Assembly (NCBI RefSeq): GCF_001685355.1
Contig: NZ_CP016438.1
Span: 5,952,001-6,016,000 of the forward strand
Reading direction: 5' to 3'
Source of the DNA: Streptomyces lincolnensis
Lineage (GTDB): Bacteria; Actinomycetota; Actinomycetes; Streptomycetales; Streptomycetaceae
DNA length: 64,000 nucleotides
Positions within the stretch are counted from its first letter, which is position 1; each line of letters begins with the position of its first letter. Of this stretch, positions 1 to 8,494 are shown one piece after another. The notes beneath the pieces are model-generated. The model searched no databases and was not told the origin of the DNA. It saw nothing but the letters and a program-made list of their open reading frames with translations. The position numbers and the translations under genes are program-made.

Positions 1-386
1 TCGGCCTCGCGATGGTCGTACGACTCCCGCGCCGCCGCGATCTCCTCCTGGTGCGCCTCGGTCCACGTCACCAGGGACTGGATCGTGGCGTGCAGGGTCG
101 CGCCCAGGGGGGTGAGCTCGTACTCCACACGGGGTGGCACGACGGGGTGCACGGTCCGTTTCACCAGCCCGTCCCGCTCCAGCGAGCGCAGCGTCACCGT
201 CAGCATCCGCTGGCTGACGCCGTCGATCTCCCGGCGCAGCTCGGTGAACCGCAGCCGCCGGTTGTCGAGCAGCGCGATGACGAGAAGCGACCACTTGTCG
301 GCGATCCGGTCGAGGATCTGCCGTACCTGGCAGTCCTCGCGGGTGTCCCATTGGAAGGGGTCGGCGTCGCCGTAGTCGGTACTCAC
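1..386 (-). CDS. HxlR-family winged-helix transcriptional regulator (3' end beyond window)
   Basis: The reading frame begins at a GTG (386-384, M-S-T-D-Y-G-D-A-D) and runs off the left edge. The protein shows the HxlR hallmark: an early Cys in REDCQVRQILDRIADKWSLLVI, then a winged helix (LRFTELRREIDGVSQRMLTVTLRSLERDGLVKR) and the beta wing ending VEYELTPLGATLH. HxlR proteins are small dimeric DNA-binding regulators, often redox- or electrophile-responsive through that Cys. It is divergent from the MFS pump at 512, which is the usual arrangement for a regulator and its target. Its promoter has a 9-mer, AAGGCACTT on the minus strand, that recurs upstream of the reductase at 3862, so it may control both. 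Family assignment is firm; target genes are inferred. Confidence 0.9.
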   Translation of the reverse strand, partial: MSTDYGDADPFQWDTREDCQVRQILDRIADKWSLLVIALLDNRRLRFTELRREIDGVSQRMLTVTLRSLERDGLVKRTVHPVVPPRVEYELTPLGATLHATIQSLVTWTEAHQEEIAAARESYDHREA

Positions 387-387
387 G

Positions 388-417
388 CAGTTACTCGGTG
401 ACTTAGAAGTGCCTTCT
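388..417. promoter_or_regulatory. Putative HxlR operator in the divergent hxlR/MFS promoter
   Basis: The intergenic DNA contains AGAAG-tgc-CTTCT (405-417), a perfect 5-bp inverted repeat with a 3-nt spacer, plus GTTACT and GTGACTT half-site-like elements just before the hxlR start. The 9-mer at 407-415 (AAGTGCCTT, reverse complement AAGGCACTT) is found again at 3947-3955 upstream of the NmrA-type reductase. This supports an operator bound by the HxlR protein; binding is inferred. Confidence 0.45.
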
Positions 418-511
418 TCCATGTCTGTCGATGCTGCCGGAGGCTGGGGGTGGTTACAAGAGGGAACCGACCCTCACTTGCGTAACTCCCCTACTTCTCT
501 GGAGCGTTGCC

Positions 512-1993
512 ATGGGCAACCCTATGGACAGACGTGCCTGGGCACTGCTGCTCGTCCTGTGCGGAACGATCTTCCTGGAGGGCGCCGACATCGCGATGAT
601 GGCGGTCGCGATCCCCTCGATCAGATCCGATCTGGGGCTCGCGACCGGCACCGCGGCCTGGGTGCTGAGCGGCTACGTCCTCGGGTACGCCGGCTTCACC
701 CTCCTCGGCGGACGCGCCGCCGATCTGCTCGGCCGCCGCCGGATGTTCCTCACCTGGCTGACCGTCTTCCTGGTCTTCTCCGGCCTCGGCGGCTTCGCGA
801 CCGAGGGCTGGATGCTGGTCGTCGCCCGCTTCGTCACGGGCGTCGCCGCCGCGTTCATGACGCCGGCCGCGCTGTCCCTGATCACGACGTCGTACGAGCA
901 GGGCCCGCAGCGCGAGAAGGCGCTGCTGGTGTTCGCCGGCACCGGGGCGGGCGGCTTCTCGCTCGGCCTCGTCATCGGCGGGCTGCTCACCGAGCTCGAC
1001 TGGCGCTGGGTGTTCTTCGCCCCGGTGCTGCTGGCGGGCGCCCTGCTGCTCGCGGCCGTGCGGGTGGTGCCGCGGCAGGAGGCCCCGCCCTTCACCCGGC
1101 GCGGCTTCGACCTGCCCGGCGCGATCACCGCCGCGGGCGCCATGCTGCTGGCCGCCTACGCCGTCGTACGCCTGGAACACGGCCTGCACGACTGGCCGTT
1201 GACCCTGGCCGCGGGGCTGGTGGCGCTGCTGTTGCTGGCCGCCTTCCTCGCCGTCGAACGGCGGTCGGCCGCGCCGCTGGTCCGGCTGGGGATCCTGCGG
1301 ACGGGCTCGGTCGTGCGCGCGGACCTGGGGGCGCTGCTGTTCCTGGGGGCCTTCTTCGGCTTCCAGTTCGTGGTGACCCTCTACCTCCAGGAACTGCGCG
1401 GCTGGTCGGCCGTGCAGACGGCGATCGCGCTGGTGATCATGGGCTGCGACGCGGTGCTGGCACCGACGCTCACCCCGTGGCTCGTCACCCGCTTCGGCAA
1501 CGCCCGGGTGATCGTCGGCGGCTTCGCGCTGGCGGTCGTGGCGTACGGGCTGTTCCTGCCCGTGGGCATGGACTGGCCGTACCTGGCGATGCTGCCCACG
1601 CTGTTCGTCGCCGGCCTGGCCTTCGCCCTGGCGTACGGGCCGCTGACCATCATGGCGACGGAAGGGGTCGTCGACGCCGAACAGGGGCTCGCGGGCGGGC
1701 TGCTGCACACCGCCACCCAGTTCGGCTCGGCGATCGGGATCTCCGCGGTGACCGCCGTCTACGGCTTGGCGGCCGGCGAGGCCGGCGGCTCCGACCCCGA
1801 CGCCACGCTCTCCGCCTTCCGTACGGCACTGACGGTGCCCGTCGGTATGGTGCTGCTGGGCCTGGTGCTCTCGCTCCTGAACGTGCGGGCGGCCCGGCGG
1901 GCGGTACGCAGCGCGTCCCAGGTCAGCAGCGTCAGCGCCAGCCAGACCAGCGCGAAACCGGCCCAGCGCTCGGGCGGCATGGCCTCGCGGTAG
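512..1993 (+). CDS. MFS drug-efflux transporter (DHA2-like)
   Basis: A 493-residue major facilitator. The first helix reads LLVLCGTIFLEGADIAMMAVAIPSI, followed by the loop 2-3 signature GGRAADLLGRRRMF and motif-C-like GAGGFSLGLVIGGLLTE; 12-14 hydrophobic segments fill the protein to about residue 465. The start is ATG 512, with GGAG 9-12 bases upstream; an in-frame ATG at 431 would add a non-membrane leader and lies in the promoter. It is divergent from the HxlR regulator and so is probably its target, exporting a toxic small molecule (substrate unknown). The last 25-30 residues (SASQVSSVSASQTSAKPAQ) are antisense to the coding sequence of the convergent RarD-like gene and do not look like MFS sequence. 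Confidence 0.88.
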   Translation: MGNPMDRRAWALLLVLCGTIFLEGADIAMMAVAIPSIRSDLGLATGTAAWVLSGYVLGYAGFTLLGGRAADLLGRRRMFLTWLTVFLVFSGLGGFATEGWMLVVARFVTGVAAAFMTPAALSLITTSYEQGPQREKALLVFAGTGAGGFSLGLVIGGLLTELDWRWVFFAPVLLAGALLLAAVRVVPRQEAPPFTRRGFDLPGAITAAGAMLLAAYAVVRLEHGLHDWPLTLAAGLVALLLLAAFLAVERRSAAPLVRLGILRTGSVVRADLGALLFLGAFFGFQFVVTLYLQELRGWSAVQTAIALVIMGCDAVLAPTLTPWLVTRFGNARVIVGGFALAVVAYGLFLPVGMDWPYLAMLPTLFVAGLAFALAYGPLTIMATEGVVDAEQGLAGGLLHTATQFGSAIGISAVTAVYGLAAGEAGGSDPDATLSAFRTALTVPVGMVLLGLVLSLLNVRAARRAVRSASQVSSVSASQTSAKPAQRSGGMASR

Positions 1994-2790
1994 TAGAAGA
2001 CACCGAGCAGGAACTGGAAGACCGGCGCCAGATACTGGAGGAGCCCCAGCGTGGACAGCGGCACGCGGATCGCGGCGGCGCCGAAGCAGACCAGGGGGAG
2101 CGCGGTGACGATGCCGGTGGAGGCCAGCAGGGCCGCGTGCGCGGGGCCCTCGGCGGTGAGACTGAGGTCGCCCTGCGAGCCGAGCCAGAGCAGATAGCCG
2201 AGCGCGGGCAGGAACTGGATCGCGGTCTCGGCGGCCAGTGACTCCACTCCGCCGAGGTTCACCTTCTTCTTCACCAGGCCGTAGGTGGCGAAGGAGAAGG
2301 CGAGCGTCAGGGAGATCCACGGCAGCCGCCCGTATCCGACGGTCAGCACGAGGACCGCGGCGAAACCGACCCCGACCGCCGCCCACTGCACGGGCCGCAT
2401 CCGCTCCTTCAGGAGCAGCACGCCCATCGCGATCGTGACCAGCGGGTTGATGAAGTAGCCGAGTGAGGCCTCGACCACCCGCCCGGTGTTCACGGACCAG
2501 ATGTACAGGCCCCAGTTCACGGTGATGACGGCCGCGGCCACCGCCACGAGCCCCAGCCTGCGCGGCTGCCGCAGCAGCTCACGGGCCCACGCCCAACGGC
2601 GTACGACGATCAGCGCGACGGCGACGAAGACGAGGGACCAGACCATCCGGTGGGCGAGGATCTCCAGCGCTCCGGCGGGCTTCATCAGCGGCCAGTACAG
2701 GGGGACGAGCCCCCACATCCCGTACGCCGCGAAGCCGTTCAGCAGACCTGTCCGCTGCTCGCCCCTCGGCCCCTTCGGCGTCCCGCCCAC
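1759..2790 (-). CDS. rarD: RarD-like EamA/DMT-family permease
   Basis: About 343 residues with ten hydrophobic segments. Typical RarD features are NGFAAYGMWGLVPLYWP near the N-terminus, SVNTGRVVEASLGYFINPL in the middle and GLLQYLAPVFQFLLGVFYYRE near the end. These are inner-membrane drug/metabolite transporters; E. coli RarD confers chloramphenicol sensitivity, but the physiological substrate is unknown. GTG 2790 is chosen because GAGGGAGGG sits just upstream; GTG further upstream (2817) is possible. The C-terminal ~45 residues after WDALRTARRAAR are Ser/Pro/Ala-rich and encoded antisense to the last helix of the MFS gene, giving a 235-bp convergent overlap. No terminator is visible between the two genes. 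Confidence 0.85.
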   Translation of the reverse strand: MGGTPKGPRGEQRTGLLNGFAAYGMWGLVPLYWPLMKPAGALEILAHRMVWSLVFVAVALIVVRRWAWARELLRQPRRLGLVAVAAAVITVNWGLYIWSVNTGRVVEASLGYFINPLVTIAMGVLLLKERMRPVQWAAVGVGFAAVLVLTVGYGRLPWISLTLAFSFATYGLVKKKVNLGGVESLAAETAIQFLPALGYLLWLGSQGDLSLTAEGPAHAALLASTGIVTALPLVCFGAAAIRVPLSTLGLLQYLAPVFQFLLGVFYYREAMPPERWAGFALVWLALTLLTWDALRTARRAARTFRSESTRPSSTIPTGTVSAVRKAESVASGSEPPASPAAKP

Positions 2791-3007
2791 GGGCCCTCCC
2801 TCACACGTCCTGCTCACCTGCCGGCCCGCACGACGGTAACGCCGGGCGCCCCCGGCTGTCATGCTCGTATCGCCATACGGTCGTGACAGCCGGGGGTGCC
2901 GGTGGTACGAGCCCCAGGACCCTGGGGGGAGTGTGGCCCTGGGGCGCTCGGGAGATGTGCGGGCAGGCCCGGTTGGCCTCTCAGCCTGGATCGGCCCGTG
3001 AGTCCGA

Positions 3008-3862
3008 TCAGCCCTTGAGCGCGACCGCGATCGACTCGGAGATCGGGGTGGCCGGGCGGCCGGTCAGACGGGCCAGGTCGCCGGAGGTGACGACCAGCTC
3101 GCCCTTCTCGATGGAGGCGTCGACGCCGGCGAGGATCGCGGCGAACGCCTCGGGCAGGCCGGCGCCCGTCAGGATGCCGGTGTAGACCTCGACGGAGACG
3201 GCGCTGTAGGGGATCTCCTTGCCGGTCTGCCGGCCGATCTCCGCCGCGTACTCGGCGAAGCTCCAGGCGTCGTCGCCGCCCAGCTCGTACGTCTGGTTCT
3301 CGTGGCCCTCGCCCGTCAGTACGGCGACGGCGGCGGCGGCGAAGTCGGCGCGCGAGGCGCTGGAGATCCGGCCGTCACCGGCGGCCTGGACGACGGCGCC
3401 GTGCTCCAGGACGGGGGCGAGGTTCTCGGTGAAGTTCTCGTTGTACCAGCCGTTGCGCAGCAGCGTGTAGGGCAGGCCGGAGGCCAGCAGCGCCTTCTCG
3501 GTGCCGCGGTGGTCGTCGGCGAGCGCGGCGGTGAGGGTGCCGGGGGCGCTGGTGTACGCGAGCAGGGCGACACCGGCCGCCTTGGCGGCATCGATCACGG
3601 CCGTGTGCTGGCCGACGCGGTCGTTCCCGACCTCGCTGCCGGATATCAGCAGCACCTTGTCACCGGCGGCGAACAGCCCGTCGAAGGAGGCGGGGGCGCT
3701 GTAGTCGGCCAGCGCGATCTTCACTCCGCGGTCCGCGAAGTCCGCCGCCTTCTCCGCGTTCCGCACGACCGCGGTGATCTGCTCGGCGGGAACCTTCTCC
3801 AGCAACTGCTCCACGACGTGACGGCCGAGGTGTCCGGTGGCTCCGGTGACAACGATGCTCAT
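3008..3862 (-). CDS. NmrA/QorB-type NAD(P)-dependent reductase (atypical SDR)
   Basis: A 284-residue protein starting MSIVVTGATGHLGRHVVEQLL, the Rossmann GxxGxxG motif of atypical short-chain dehydrogenases. Length and sequence through LLAYTSAP, LPYTLLRNGWYNENFTENL and TYELGGDDAWSFAEYAAEI match QorB-like NAD(P)H:quinone oxidoreductases or NmrA-like redox sensors, which lack the canonical YxxxK tetrad. ATG 3862 is preceded by AAGGAG ten bases away; a TTG three codons upstream is less likely. In many actinomycetes such genes are controlled by a divergent HxlR protein. Here the nearest HxlR is at the window's left edge, but the promoter carries HxlR-like palindromes. Confidence 0.85.
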   Translation of the reverse strand: MSIVVTGATGHLGRHVVEQLLEKVPAEQITAVVRNAEKAADFADRGVKIALADYSAPASFDGLFAAGDKVLLISGSEVGNDRVGQHTAVIDAAKAAGVALLAYTSAPGTLTAALADDHRGTEKALLASGLPYTLLRNGWYNENFTENLAPVLEHGAVVQAAGDGRISSASRADFAAAAVAVLTGEGHENQTYELGGDDAWSFAEYAAEIGRQTGKEIPYSAVSVEVYTGILTGAGLPEAFAAILAGVDASIEKGELVVTSGDLARLTGRPATPISESIAVALKG

Positions 3863-3927
3863 GGTGTGCAATCTCCTTGCGGGGGTGCGGATCTGTCACT
3901 AACCCTAGGGGATGCGCTAACTAGCGG

Positions 3928-3968
3928 AAAGTACCCACTTTGAAGTAAGGCACTTACCTACAGGTAAG
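3928..3968. promoter_or_regulatory. Nested operator array upstream of the NmrA/QorB reductase
   Basis: Three overlapping or adjacent inverted repeats lie 66-106 bases before the start: AAAGT-accc-ACTTT (3928-3941), AAGT-aaggc-ACTT (3943-3955) and the perfect 7-bp-arm palindrome CTTACCT-ac-AGGTAAG (3953-3968). Half-sites of the AAGTA/TACTT type are typical for HxlR and MarR-like winged-helix dimers. The 9-mer AAGGCACTT (3947-3955) also occurs in the promoter of the HxlR gene at 386. Confidence 0.6.
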
Positions 3969-4155
3969 GGCCAGGCCGGGAGCGGCTGTGTACGGGCGTG
4001 GATGGAGACGGCGCCAGGGGGCACACGCCCGTCAGGGCATCGGGCGACGGGGGCGCCATGTCCACCCGTGCGCCCCCTCCACGCCTCCCGCGCCCGCGAG
4101 GTTCGCCGGGCAGGCTGGAGGAGGAGTGGACACTGCATCCGGGGGTTTCCGTGAC

Positions 4156-4734
4156 ATGACCACACTGACGCCAGCCGCTAGGCGGATCGGTTCTGCGATG
4201 GTGGCGGGGTTGGGGCTGGTCTGGTCGCCCCTCGGCCGGGACACCCGCCGCCGGCGCCGGGAGGCACAGCTGGAACTGATGCGCCGGATCGCTCAGCTGG
4301 GCGAGGAGCTCCACGGCATCGGGCGGGAACTCCACCGGGCCAACGAGATCCAGATGCACCGCCTCCTCACGGAACAGCTCGACCGGGCCATCGACGACCC
4401 CACGCTCGCCGCCGCCATGAGCACCCTGCGCGGCATCTCCGACCACAAACGCCGCCAGATGCTCTTCGCCAACCGGGAGTACGCCACGATCGTGCTCTCG
4501 CACCGCACCGGCAACATCGACTGGAGCGAACTCCTCGGCCACCTCCGCGTCCTGTGCCGCAACGAGATCTTCGCGGAGTACTGGGAGCACACGGTCGAGC
4601 ATCGGCGCAGCCTCGCCGACGGCTCGCTGGAACGGCTGGTGGGAGAGGCCGTCGACGCCCTCCTCGAAGAGCTCGCAGAGGATCCCGAGGAGTGGTGGAT
4701 CGTCGGCCCCGCGCCGGAGCCGCCCGGCGACTGA
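4156..4734 (+). CDS. DUF6082-like protein
   Basis: About 192 residues. A short N-terminal hydrophobic patch (IGSAMVAGLGLVWSPLG) is followed by a basic stretch and a helical domain: QLELMRRIAQLGEELHGIGRELHRANEIQMHRLLTEQLDRAIDDPTLA, then QMLFANREYATIVLSHRTGNIDWSELLGHLRVLCRNEIFAEYWEHT. This layout matches the DUF6082 family, common in Streptomyces, of unknown function and often next to XRE regulators or other small accessory genes. The start at ATG 4156 is uncertain; GTG 4126, preceded by GGAGG, would add ten residues. Acidic C-terminus. Confidence 0.7.
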   Translation: MTTLTPAARRIGSAMVAGLGLVWSPLGRDTRRRRREAQLELMRRIAQLGEELHGIGRELHRANEIQMHRLLTEQLDRAIDDPTLAAAMSTLRGISDHKRRQMLFANREYATIVLSHRTGNIDWSELLGHLRVLCRNEIFAEYWEHTVEHRRSLADGSLERLVGEAVDALLEELAEDPEEWWIVGPAPEPPGD

Positions 4735-4892
4735 GCGGGCACTCGTGCGGCGCGTGGAAGTGCACAGGTGTGAGCGGCGTCACGGTGAGCATGCTTTGGC
4801 AGGGTCATCGTGACCCCCGGAGTGAGGGGTGCGAGCGCCCCTCACTCTCGATGTGCGGGGCCCCCGAAGGGCTCCGAAAGGGGGCTGCTCAG

Positions 4893-5150
4893 TTGCGCCA
4901 TGAGCTCTCGTCCGTCCGCATCGCCCGCCGCATCGGCGTCCCCCCGCAGCAACGCGGGAGCCATACCGGCGAGACCTGCCCGGACCTCTTTGAGCTGTCT
5001 GACGGAAACTACGCCATCATCGGAACCGAAGCCACCGCCGCTCTCGACCCCCACCTTCCTCCGGACGCCGCAAGAGCCGACTACGAGCGCATCGTCGTGA
5101 TCACGCGCGAGACCCTCATCCGAGCCAAGAAGGACATCCCCGACGTCTAG
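4893..5150 (+). CDS. Small hypothetical protein
   Basis: An 85-residue frame with TTG start after AAAGGGGGC; ATG 4851 is an alternative giving a 99-residue product. The sequence (RHELSSVRIARRIGVPPQQRGSHTGETCPDLFELSDGNYAIIGTEATAALDPHLPPDAARADYERIVVI, split here only for reading) looks like a compact alpha/beta domain with the conserved-looking core CPDLFELSDGNYAIIGTEAT. I recall similar short Streptomyces proteins near DUF6082 and XRE/DUF397 pairs but cannot name a function. It ends about 80 bases before the convergent korB gene. Confidence 0.55.
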   Translation: MRHELSSVRIARRIGVPPQQRGSHTGETCPDLFELSDGNYAIIGTEATAALDPHLPPDAARADYERIVVITRETLIRAKKDIPDV

Positions 5151-5228
5151 AGACGTGTGAGACGTCGGGAAGGGGGCCTGGGTGCCCGCGGTGGGCACCC
5201 AGGCCCTCACTGGTCCTCACCGCGGGCG

Positions 5229-6308
5229 TCAGCCCACGACCGTCCAGGTGTCCCCGCCCGCCAGCAGCGCCCCCAGATCCCCCTTGCCGTTCTGCTCGAT
5301 CGCGGTGTCCAGCTGGTCCGACATCTGGGTGTCGTACACCGGTCGGTCCACGGCGCGCAGGACGCCGATCGGGGTGTGGTGGAGGGTGTCGGGGTCGGCG
5401 AGGCGGGAGAGGGCGAAGGCGGTGGTGGGGGAGGAGGCGTGGGCGTCGTGGACCAGGATCAGGCCCTCGTTGTCCGGCGTCACCGTCACCACCTTCAGGT
5501 CACCCGTCGCCGCATCCCGGACGACACCCTTGGACAGGTCGCCGCCGAAGCGGATCGGCTGCCCGTGCTCCAGGCGGATCACCGCCTCCTCGGCCTGCTG
5601 CCGGTCCTTGAGGGCCTCGAAGGCGCCGTCGTTGAAGATGTTGCAGTTCTGGTAGATCTCGACGAGCGCCGTGCCCGGATGGGCGGCGGCCTGGCGCAGC
5701 ACCTCCGTGAGGTGCTTGCGGTCGGAGTCCACGGTCCGCGCCACGAAGGACGCCTCCGCGCCGAGCGCGAGGGAGACCGGGTTGAAGGGCGCGTCCAGCG
5801 AGCCCATCGGGGTCGACTTGGTGATCTTGCCGACCTCGGAGGTGGGCGAGTACTGGCCCTTGGTGAGGCCGTAGATCCGGTTGTTGAAGAGCAGGATCTT
5901 GAGGTTCACGTTCCGCCGCAGGGCGTGGATGAGGTGGTTGCCGCCGATCGACAGCGCGTCACCGTCGCCCGTGACCACCCACACCGACAGATCGCGCCTG
6001 CTCGCGGCCAGGCCGGTGGCGATCGCCGGCGCCCGGCCGTGGATGGAGTGCATGCCGTAGGTGTTCATGTAGTACGGGAAGCGGGACGAGCAGCCGATGC
6101 CCGAGACGAAGACGATGTTCTCCTTGGCCAGGCCCAGCTCCGGCATGAAGCCCTGGACCGCGGCGAGGATGGCGTAGTCACCGCAGCCGGGGCACCAGCG
6201 GACCTCTTGATCGCTCTTGAAGTCCTTCATCGACTGGCGGGCCTCGGCCTTGGGAACGAGCGAGAGCGCCTCGATCGTGCCCGCGCCTTCCGTGGACGTC
6301 TCAGCCAT
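5229..6308 (-). CDS. korB: 2-oxoacid:ferredoxin oxidoreductase, beta subunit (KorB)
   Basis: 359 residues. The TPP-binding subunit of 2-oxoglutarate (or related 2-oxoacid) ferredoxin oxidoreductase, which decarboxylates the oxoacid to the acyl-CoA and passes two electrons to ferredoxin. Visible hallmarks are WCPGCGDYAILAAVQ (Fe-S and TPP region), GIGCSSRFPYY, the TPP/Mg loop VVTGDGDALSIGGNHLIHALRRN and NNRIYGLTKGQYSPTS. Starts at ATG 6308 and overlaps the korA stop by 8 bases, so the pair is translationally coupled. Actinobacterial KorAB supplies CoA-dependent TCA flux and low-potential electrons. The partial complex I operon lies a few kb away (12.5 kb). Confidence 0.95.
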   Translation of the reverse strand: MAETSTEGAGTIEALSLVPKAEARQSMKDFKSDQEVRWCPGCGDYAILAAVQGFMPELGLAKENIVFVSGIGCSSRFPYYMNTYGMHSIHGRAPAIATGLAASRRDLSVWVVTGDGDALSIGGNHLIHALRRNVNLKILLFNNRIYGLTKGQYSPTSEVGKITKSTPMGSLDAPFNPVSLALGAEASFVARTVDSDRKHLTEVLRQAAAHPGTALVEIYQNCNIFNDGAFEALKDRQQAEEAVIRLEHGQPIRFGGDLSKGVVRDAATGDLKVVTVTPDNEGLILVHDAHASSPTTAFALSRLADPDTLHHTPIGVLRAVDRPVYDTQMSDQLDTAIEQNGKGDLGALLAGGDTWTVVG

Positions 6309-8229
6309 CGATGGCCTCCTTGAGAGCCGTGGCGAGCTGTTCGGCCTTGAACGGCATTCCGTTGACCTGGTTGTACGAGTGGGCGTCGACCAGGTACTTC
6401 GCCCGGATCAGCGTGGCGAGCTGCCCGAGGTTCATCTCGGGGATCACGACCTTGTCGTAGCGCGCGAGGACAGTGCCGAGGTTGGCCGGGAAGGGGTTGA
6501 GGTGGCGCAGATGGGCCTGCGCGATCGACTCGCCGGCCGTGCGCAGCCGCCGGACGGCCGCGGTGATCGGCCCGTACGTCGACCCCCAGCCCAGCACCAG
6601 CGTCCGCGCCCCGTGCGGATCGTCGACCTCCAGCTCCGGCACGTCGATGCCGTCGATCTTGGCCTGGCGGGTGCGGACCATGAAGTCGTGGTTGGCGGGG
6701 TCGTAGGAGATGTTGCCGGTGCCGTCCTGCTTCTCGATGCCGCCGATGCGGTGCTCCAGGCCAGGGGTGCCCGGGATCGCCCACGGCCGGGCCAGGGTCT
6801 GCGGGTCGCGCTTGTACGGCCAGAAGACCTCGGTGCCGTCCTCCAGGGTGTGGTTGGGCCCCTGGGTGAACTGCACACGCAGGTCCGGGAGTTCGTCCAG
6901 CTCCGGGATCCGCCAGGGCTCCGAGCCGTTGGCCAGGTAGCCGTCGCTCAGCAGCATCACCGGCGTGCGGTACGTCAGCGCGATGCGGGCGGCCTCCAGC
7001 GCGGCGTCGAAGCAGTCGGCCGGGGTGCGGGGGGCGACGACGGGGACCGGTGCCTCGCCGTTGCGGCCGTACATCGCCTGGAGCAGGTCGGCCTGCTCGG
7101 TCTTGGTGGGCAGACCGGTCGACGGCCCGCCGCGCTGGATGTCGATCACCAGCAGCGGCAGCTCCAGCGAGACCGCCAGTCCGATGGTCTCCGACTTCAG
7201 GGCCACCCCGGGCCCGGAGGTCGTGGTCACCGCGAGCGAGCCGCCGAAGGCCGCGCCCAGGGCCGCGCCGATACCGGCGATCTCGTCCTCGGCCTGGAAG
7301 GTCCGTACGCCGAAGTTCTTGTGCCGGGACAACTCGTGCAGGATGTCGCTGGCCGGGGTGATCGGGTACGACCCGAGGAACAGCGGCAGGTCCGCCTGTC
7401 GGGACGCGGCGACCAGTCCGTAGGACAGCGCGAGGTTGCCGGAGATGTTTCTGTAGGTGCCGACCGGGAACGCCGCCGACGCCGGGGCGACCTCGTAGGA
7501 GACCGCGAAGTCCTCCGTCGTCTCGCCGAAGTTCCAGCCCGCGCGGAAGGCGGCGATGTTGGCGGCCGCGATGCCGGGCTTCTTGGCGAACTTGGTCTTC
7601 AGGAACTTCTCGGTGCCCTCGGTGGGCCGGTGGTACATCCACGACAAGAGGCCGAGCGCGAACATGTTCTTGCTGCGCTCGGCCTCTTTGCGACTGAGGT
7701 CGAAATCCTTCAGGGCCTCGACGGTCAACGTGGTCAGCGGCACCGGATGGAGGCTGTAACCGTCGAGGGAACCGTCCTCCAGCGGCGAGGCCGCGTACCC
7801 CACTTTCTGCATCGCCCGTTTGGTGAACTCGTCCGTGTTGACGATGATCTCCGCGCCGCGCGGCAGATCGCCCACGTTGGCCTTCAGGGCGGCCGGGTTC
7901 ATCGCCACCAGGACGTTCGGGGCGTCACCGGGAGTGAGGATGTCGTGGTCGGCGAAGTGCAGCTGGAAGGACGAGACACCCGGAAGGGTGCCGGCGGGGG
8001 CCCGGATCTCGGCCGGGAAGTTCGGCAACGTCGACAGGTCGTTGCCGAAGGACGCCGTCTCCGAGGTGAAACGGTCACCGGTGAGCTGCATGCCGTCACC
8101 CGAGTCCCCCGCGAAACGGATGATCACCCGGTCCAGGCGGCGGACGTCCTTCGCCCCTGCCGCTTTGCGCTGCTCTCCCACGACGGTTCCGTCGGCCTGC
8201 TCCGCTGGGCTACTGACCTGGCTGGTCAC
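6301..8229 (-). CDS. korA: 2-oxoacid:ferredoxin oxidoreductase, fused gamma-alpha subunit (KorA)
   Basis: 642 residues beginning at GTG 8229, with GGGAGG about 9 bases upstream. The N-terminal ~200 residues form the gamma domain (DRVIIRFAGDSGDGMQLTGDRF), fused to the alpha pyrimidine-binding domain (LFLGSYPITPASDILHELSRH, FQAEDEIAGIGAALGAAFGG, VIDIQRGGPSTGLPTKTEQADL). The fused form and length are usual for actinobacterial KorA. It forms a heterodimer or heterotetramer with KorB, encoded directly downstream with an 8-bp overlap. The 265-bp leader to 8494 contains no gene but includes the palindrome at 8457. Confidence 0.95.
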   Translation of the reverse strand: MTSQVSSPAEQADGTVVGEQRKAAGAKDVRRLDRVIIRFAGDSGDGMQLTGDRFTSETASFGNDLSTLPNFPAEIRAPAGTLPGVSSFQLHFADHDILTPGDAPNVLVAMNPAALKANVGDLPRGAEIIVNTDEFTKRAMQKVGYAASPLEDGSLDGYSLHPVPLTTLTVEALKDFDLSRKEAERSKNMFALGLLSWMYHRPTEGTEKFLKTKFAKKPGIAAANIAAFRAGWNFGETTEDFAVSYEVAPASAAFPVGTYRNISGNLALSYGLVAASRQADLPLFLGSYPITPASDILHELSRHKNFGVRTFQAEDEIAGIGAALGAAFGGSLAVTTTSGPGVALKSETIGLAVSLELPLLVIDIQRGGPSTGLPTKTEQADLLQAMYGRNGEAPVPVVAPRTPADCFDAALEAARIALTYRTPVMLLSDGYLANGSEPWRIPELDELPDLRVQFTQGPNHTLEDGTEVFWPYKRDPQTLARPWAIPGTPGLEHRIGGIEKQDGTGNISYDPANHDFMVRTRQAKIDGIDVPELEVDDPHGARTLVLGWGSTYGPITAAVRRLRTAGESIAQAHLRHLNPFPANLGTVLARYDKVVIPEMNLGQLATLIRAKYLVDAHSYNQVNGMPFKAEQLATALKEAIDG

Positions 8230-8456
8230 TGAACTGGACCTCCCTAGAGGCGGCTGTCCGGGAGCGGCCGTCCCATGGGCCCTCCCAGGATCAACCCTAC
8301 GACCGTGAGGGTCGCCTTCCTTGGGTCATTCGCATGATGGACACGCTTTTGAGACGGTACGGCGCCCCGACTTGTCATGATTTACTCGCCCCCCGGCGCT
8401 GCTCTGGTAGACGCGGGCCGTCGCCGCGCGGTTCTCCTCCGGCCCGGTGTCGACGT

Positions 8457-8475
8457 ATCTGACACGGTGTCAGAT
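8457..8475. promoter_or_regulatory. Perfect 9-bp-arm palindrome (TetR-type operator candidate)
   Basis: ATCTGACAC-g-GTGTCAGAT is an exact inverted repeat with a single central base, lying between the response-regulator 3' end (8495) and the korA promoter. No T-tract follows, so it is unlike a terminator; the TGACAC-N-GTGTCA core is like TetR-family operators. No TetR gene flanks it. On the minus strand a GTG inside the palindrome opens a 27-codon frame (M-S-D-T-S-T-P-G-R-R-R) that stops at once, possibly the stump of a lost regulator gene. Confidence 0.5.
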
Positions 8476-8494
8476 GTCCAGTGGTTGAGGTAGG

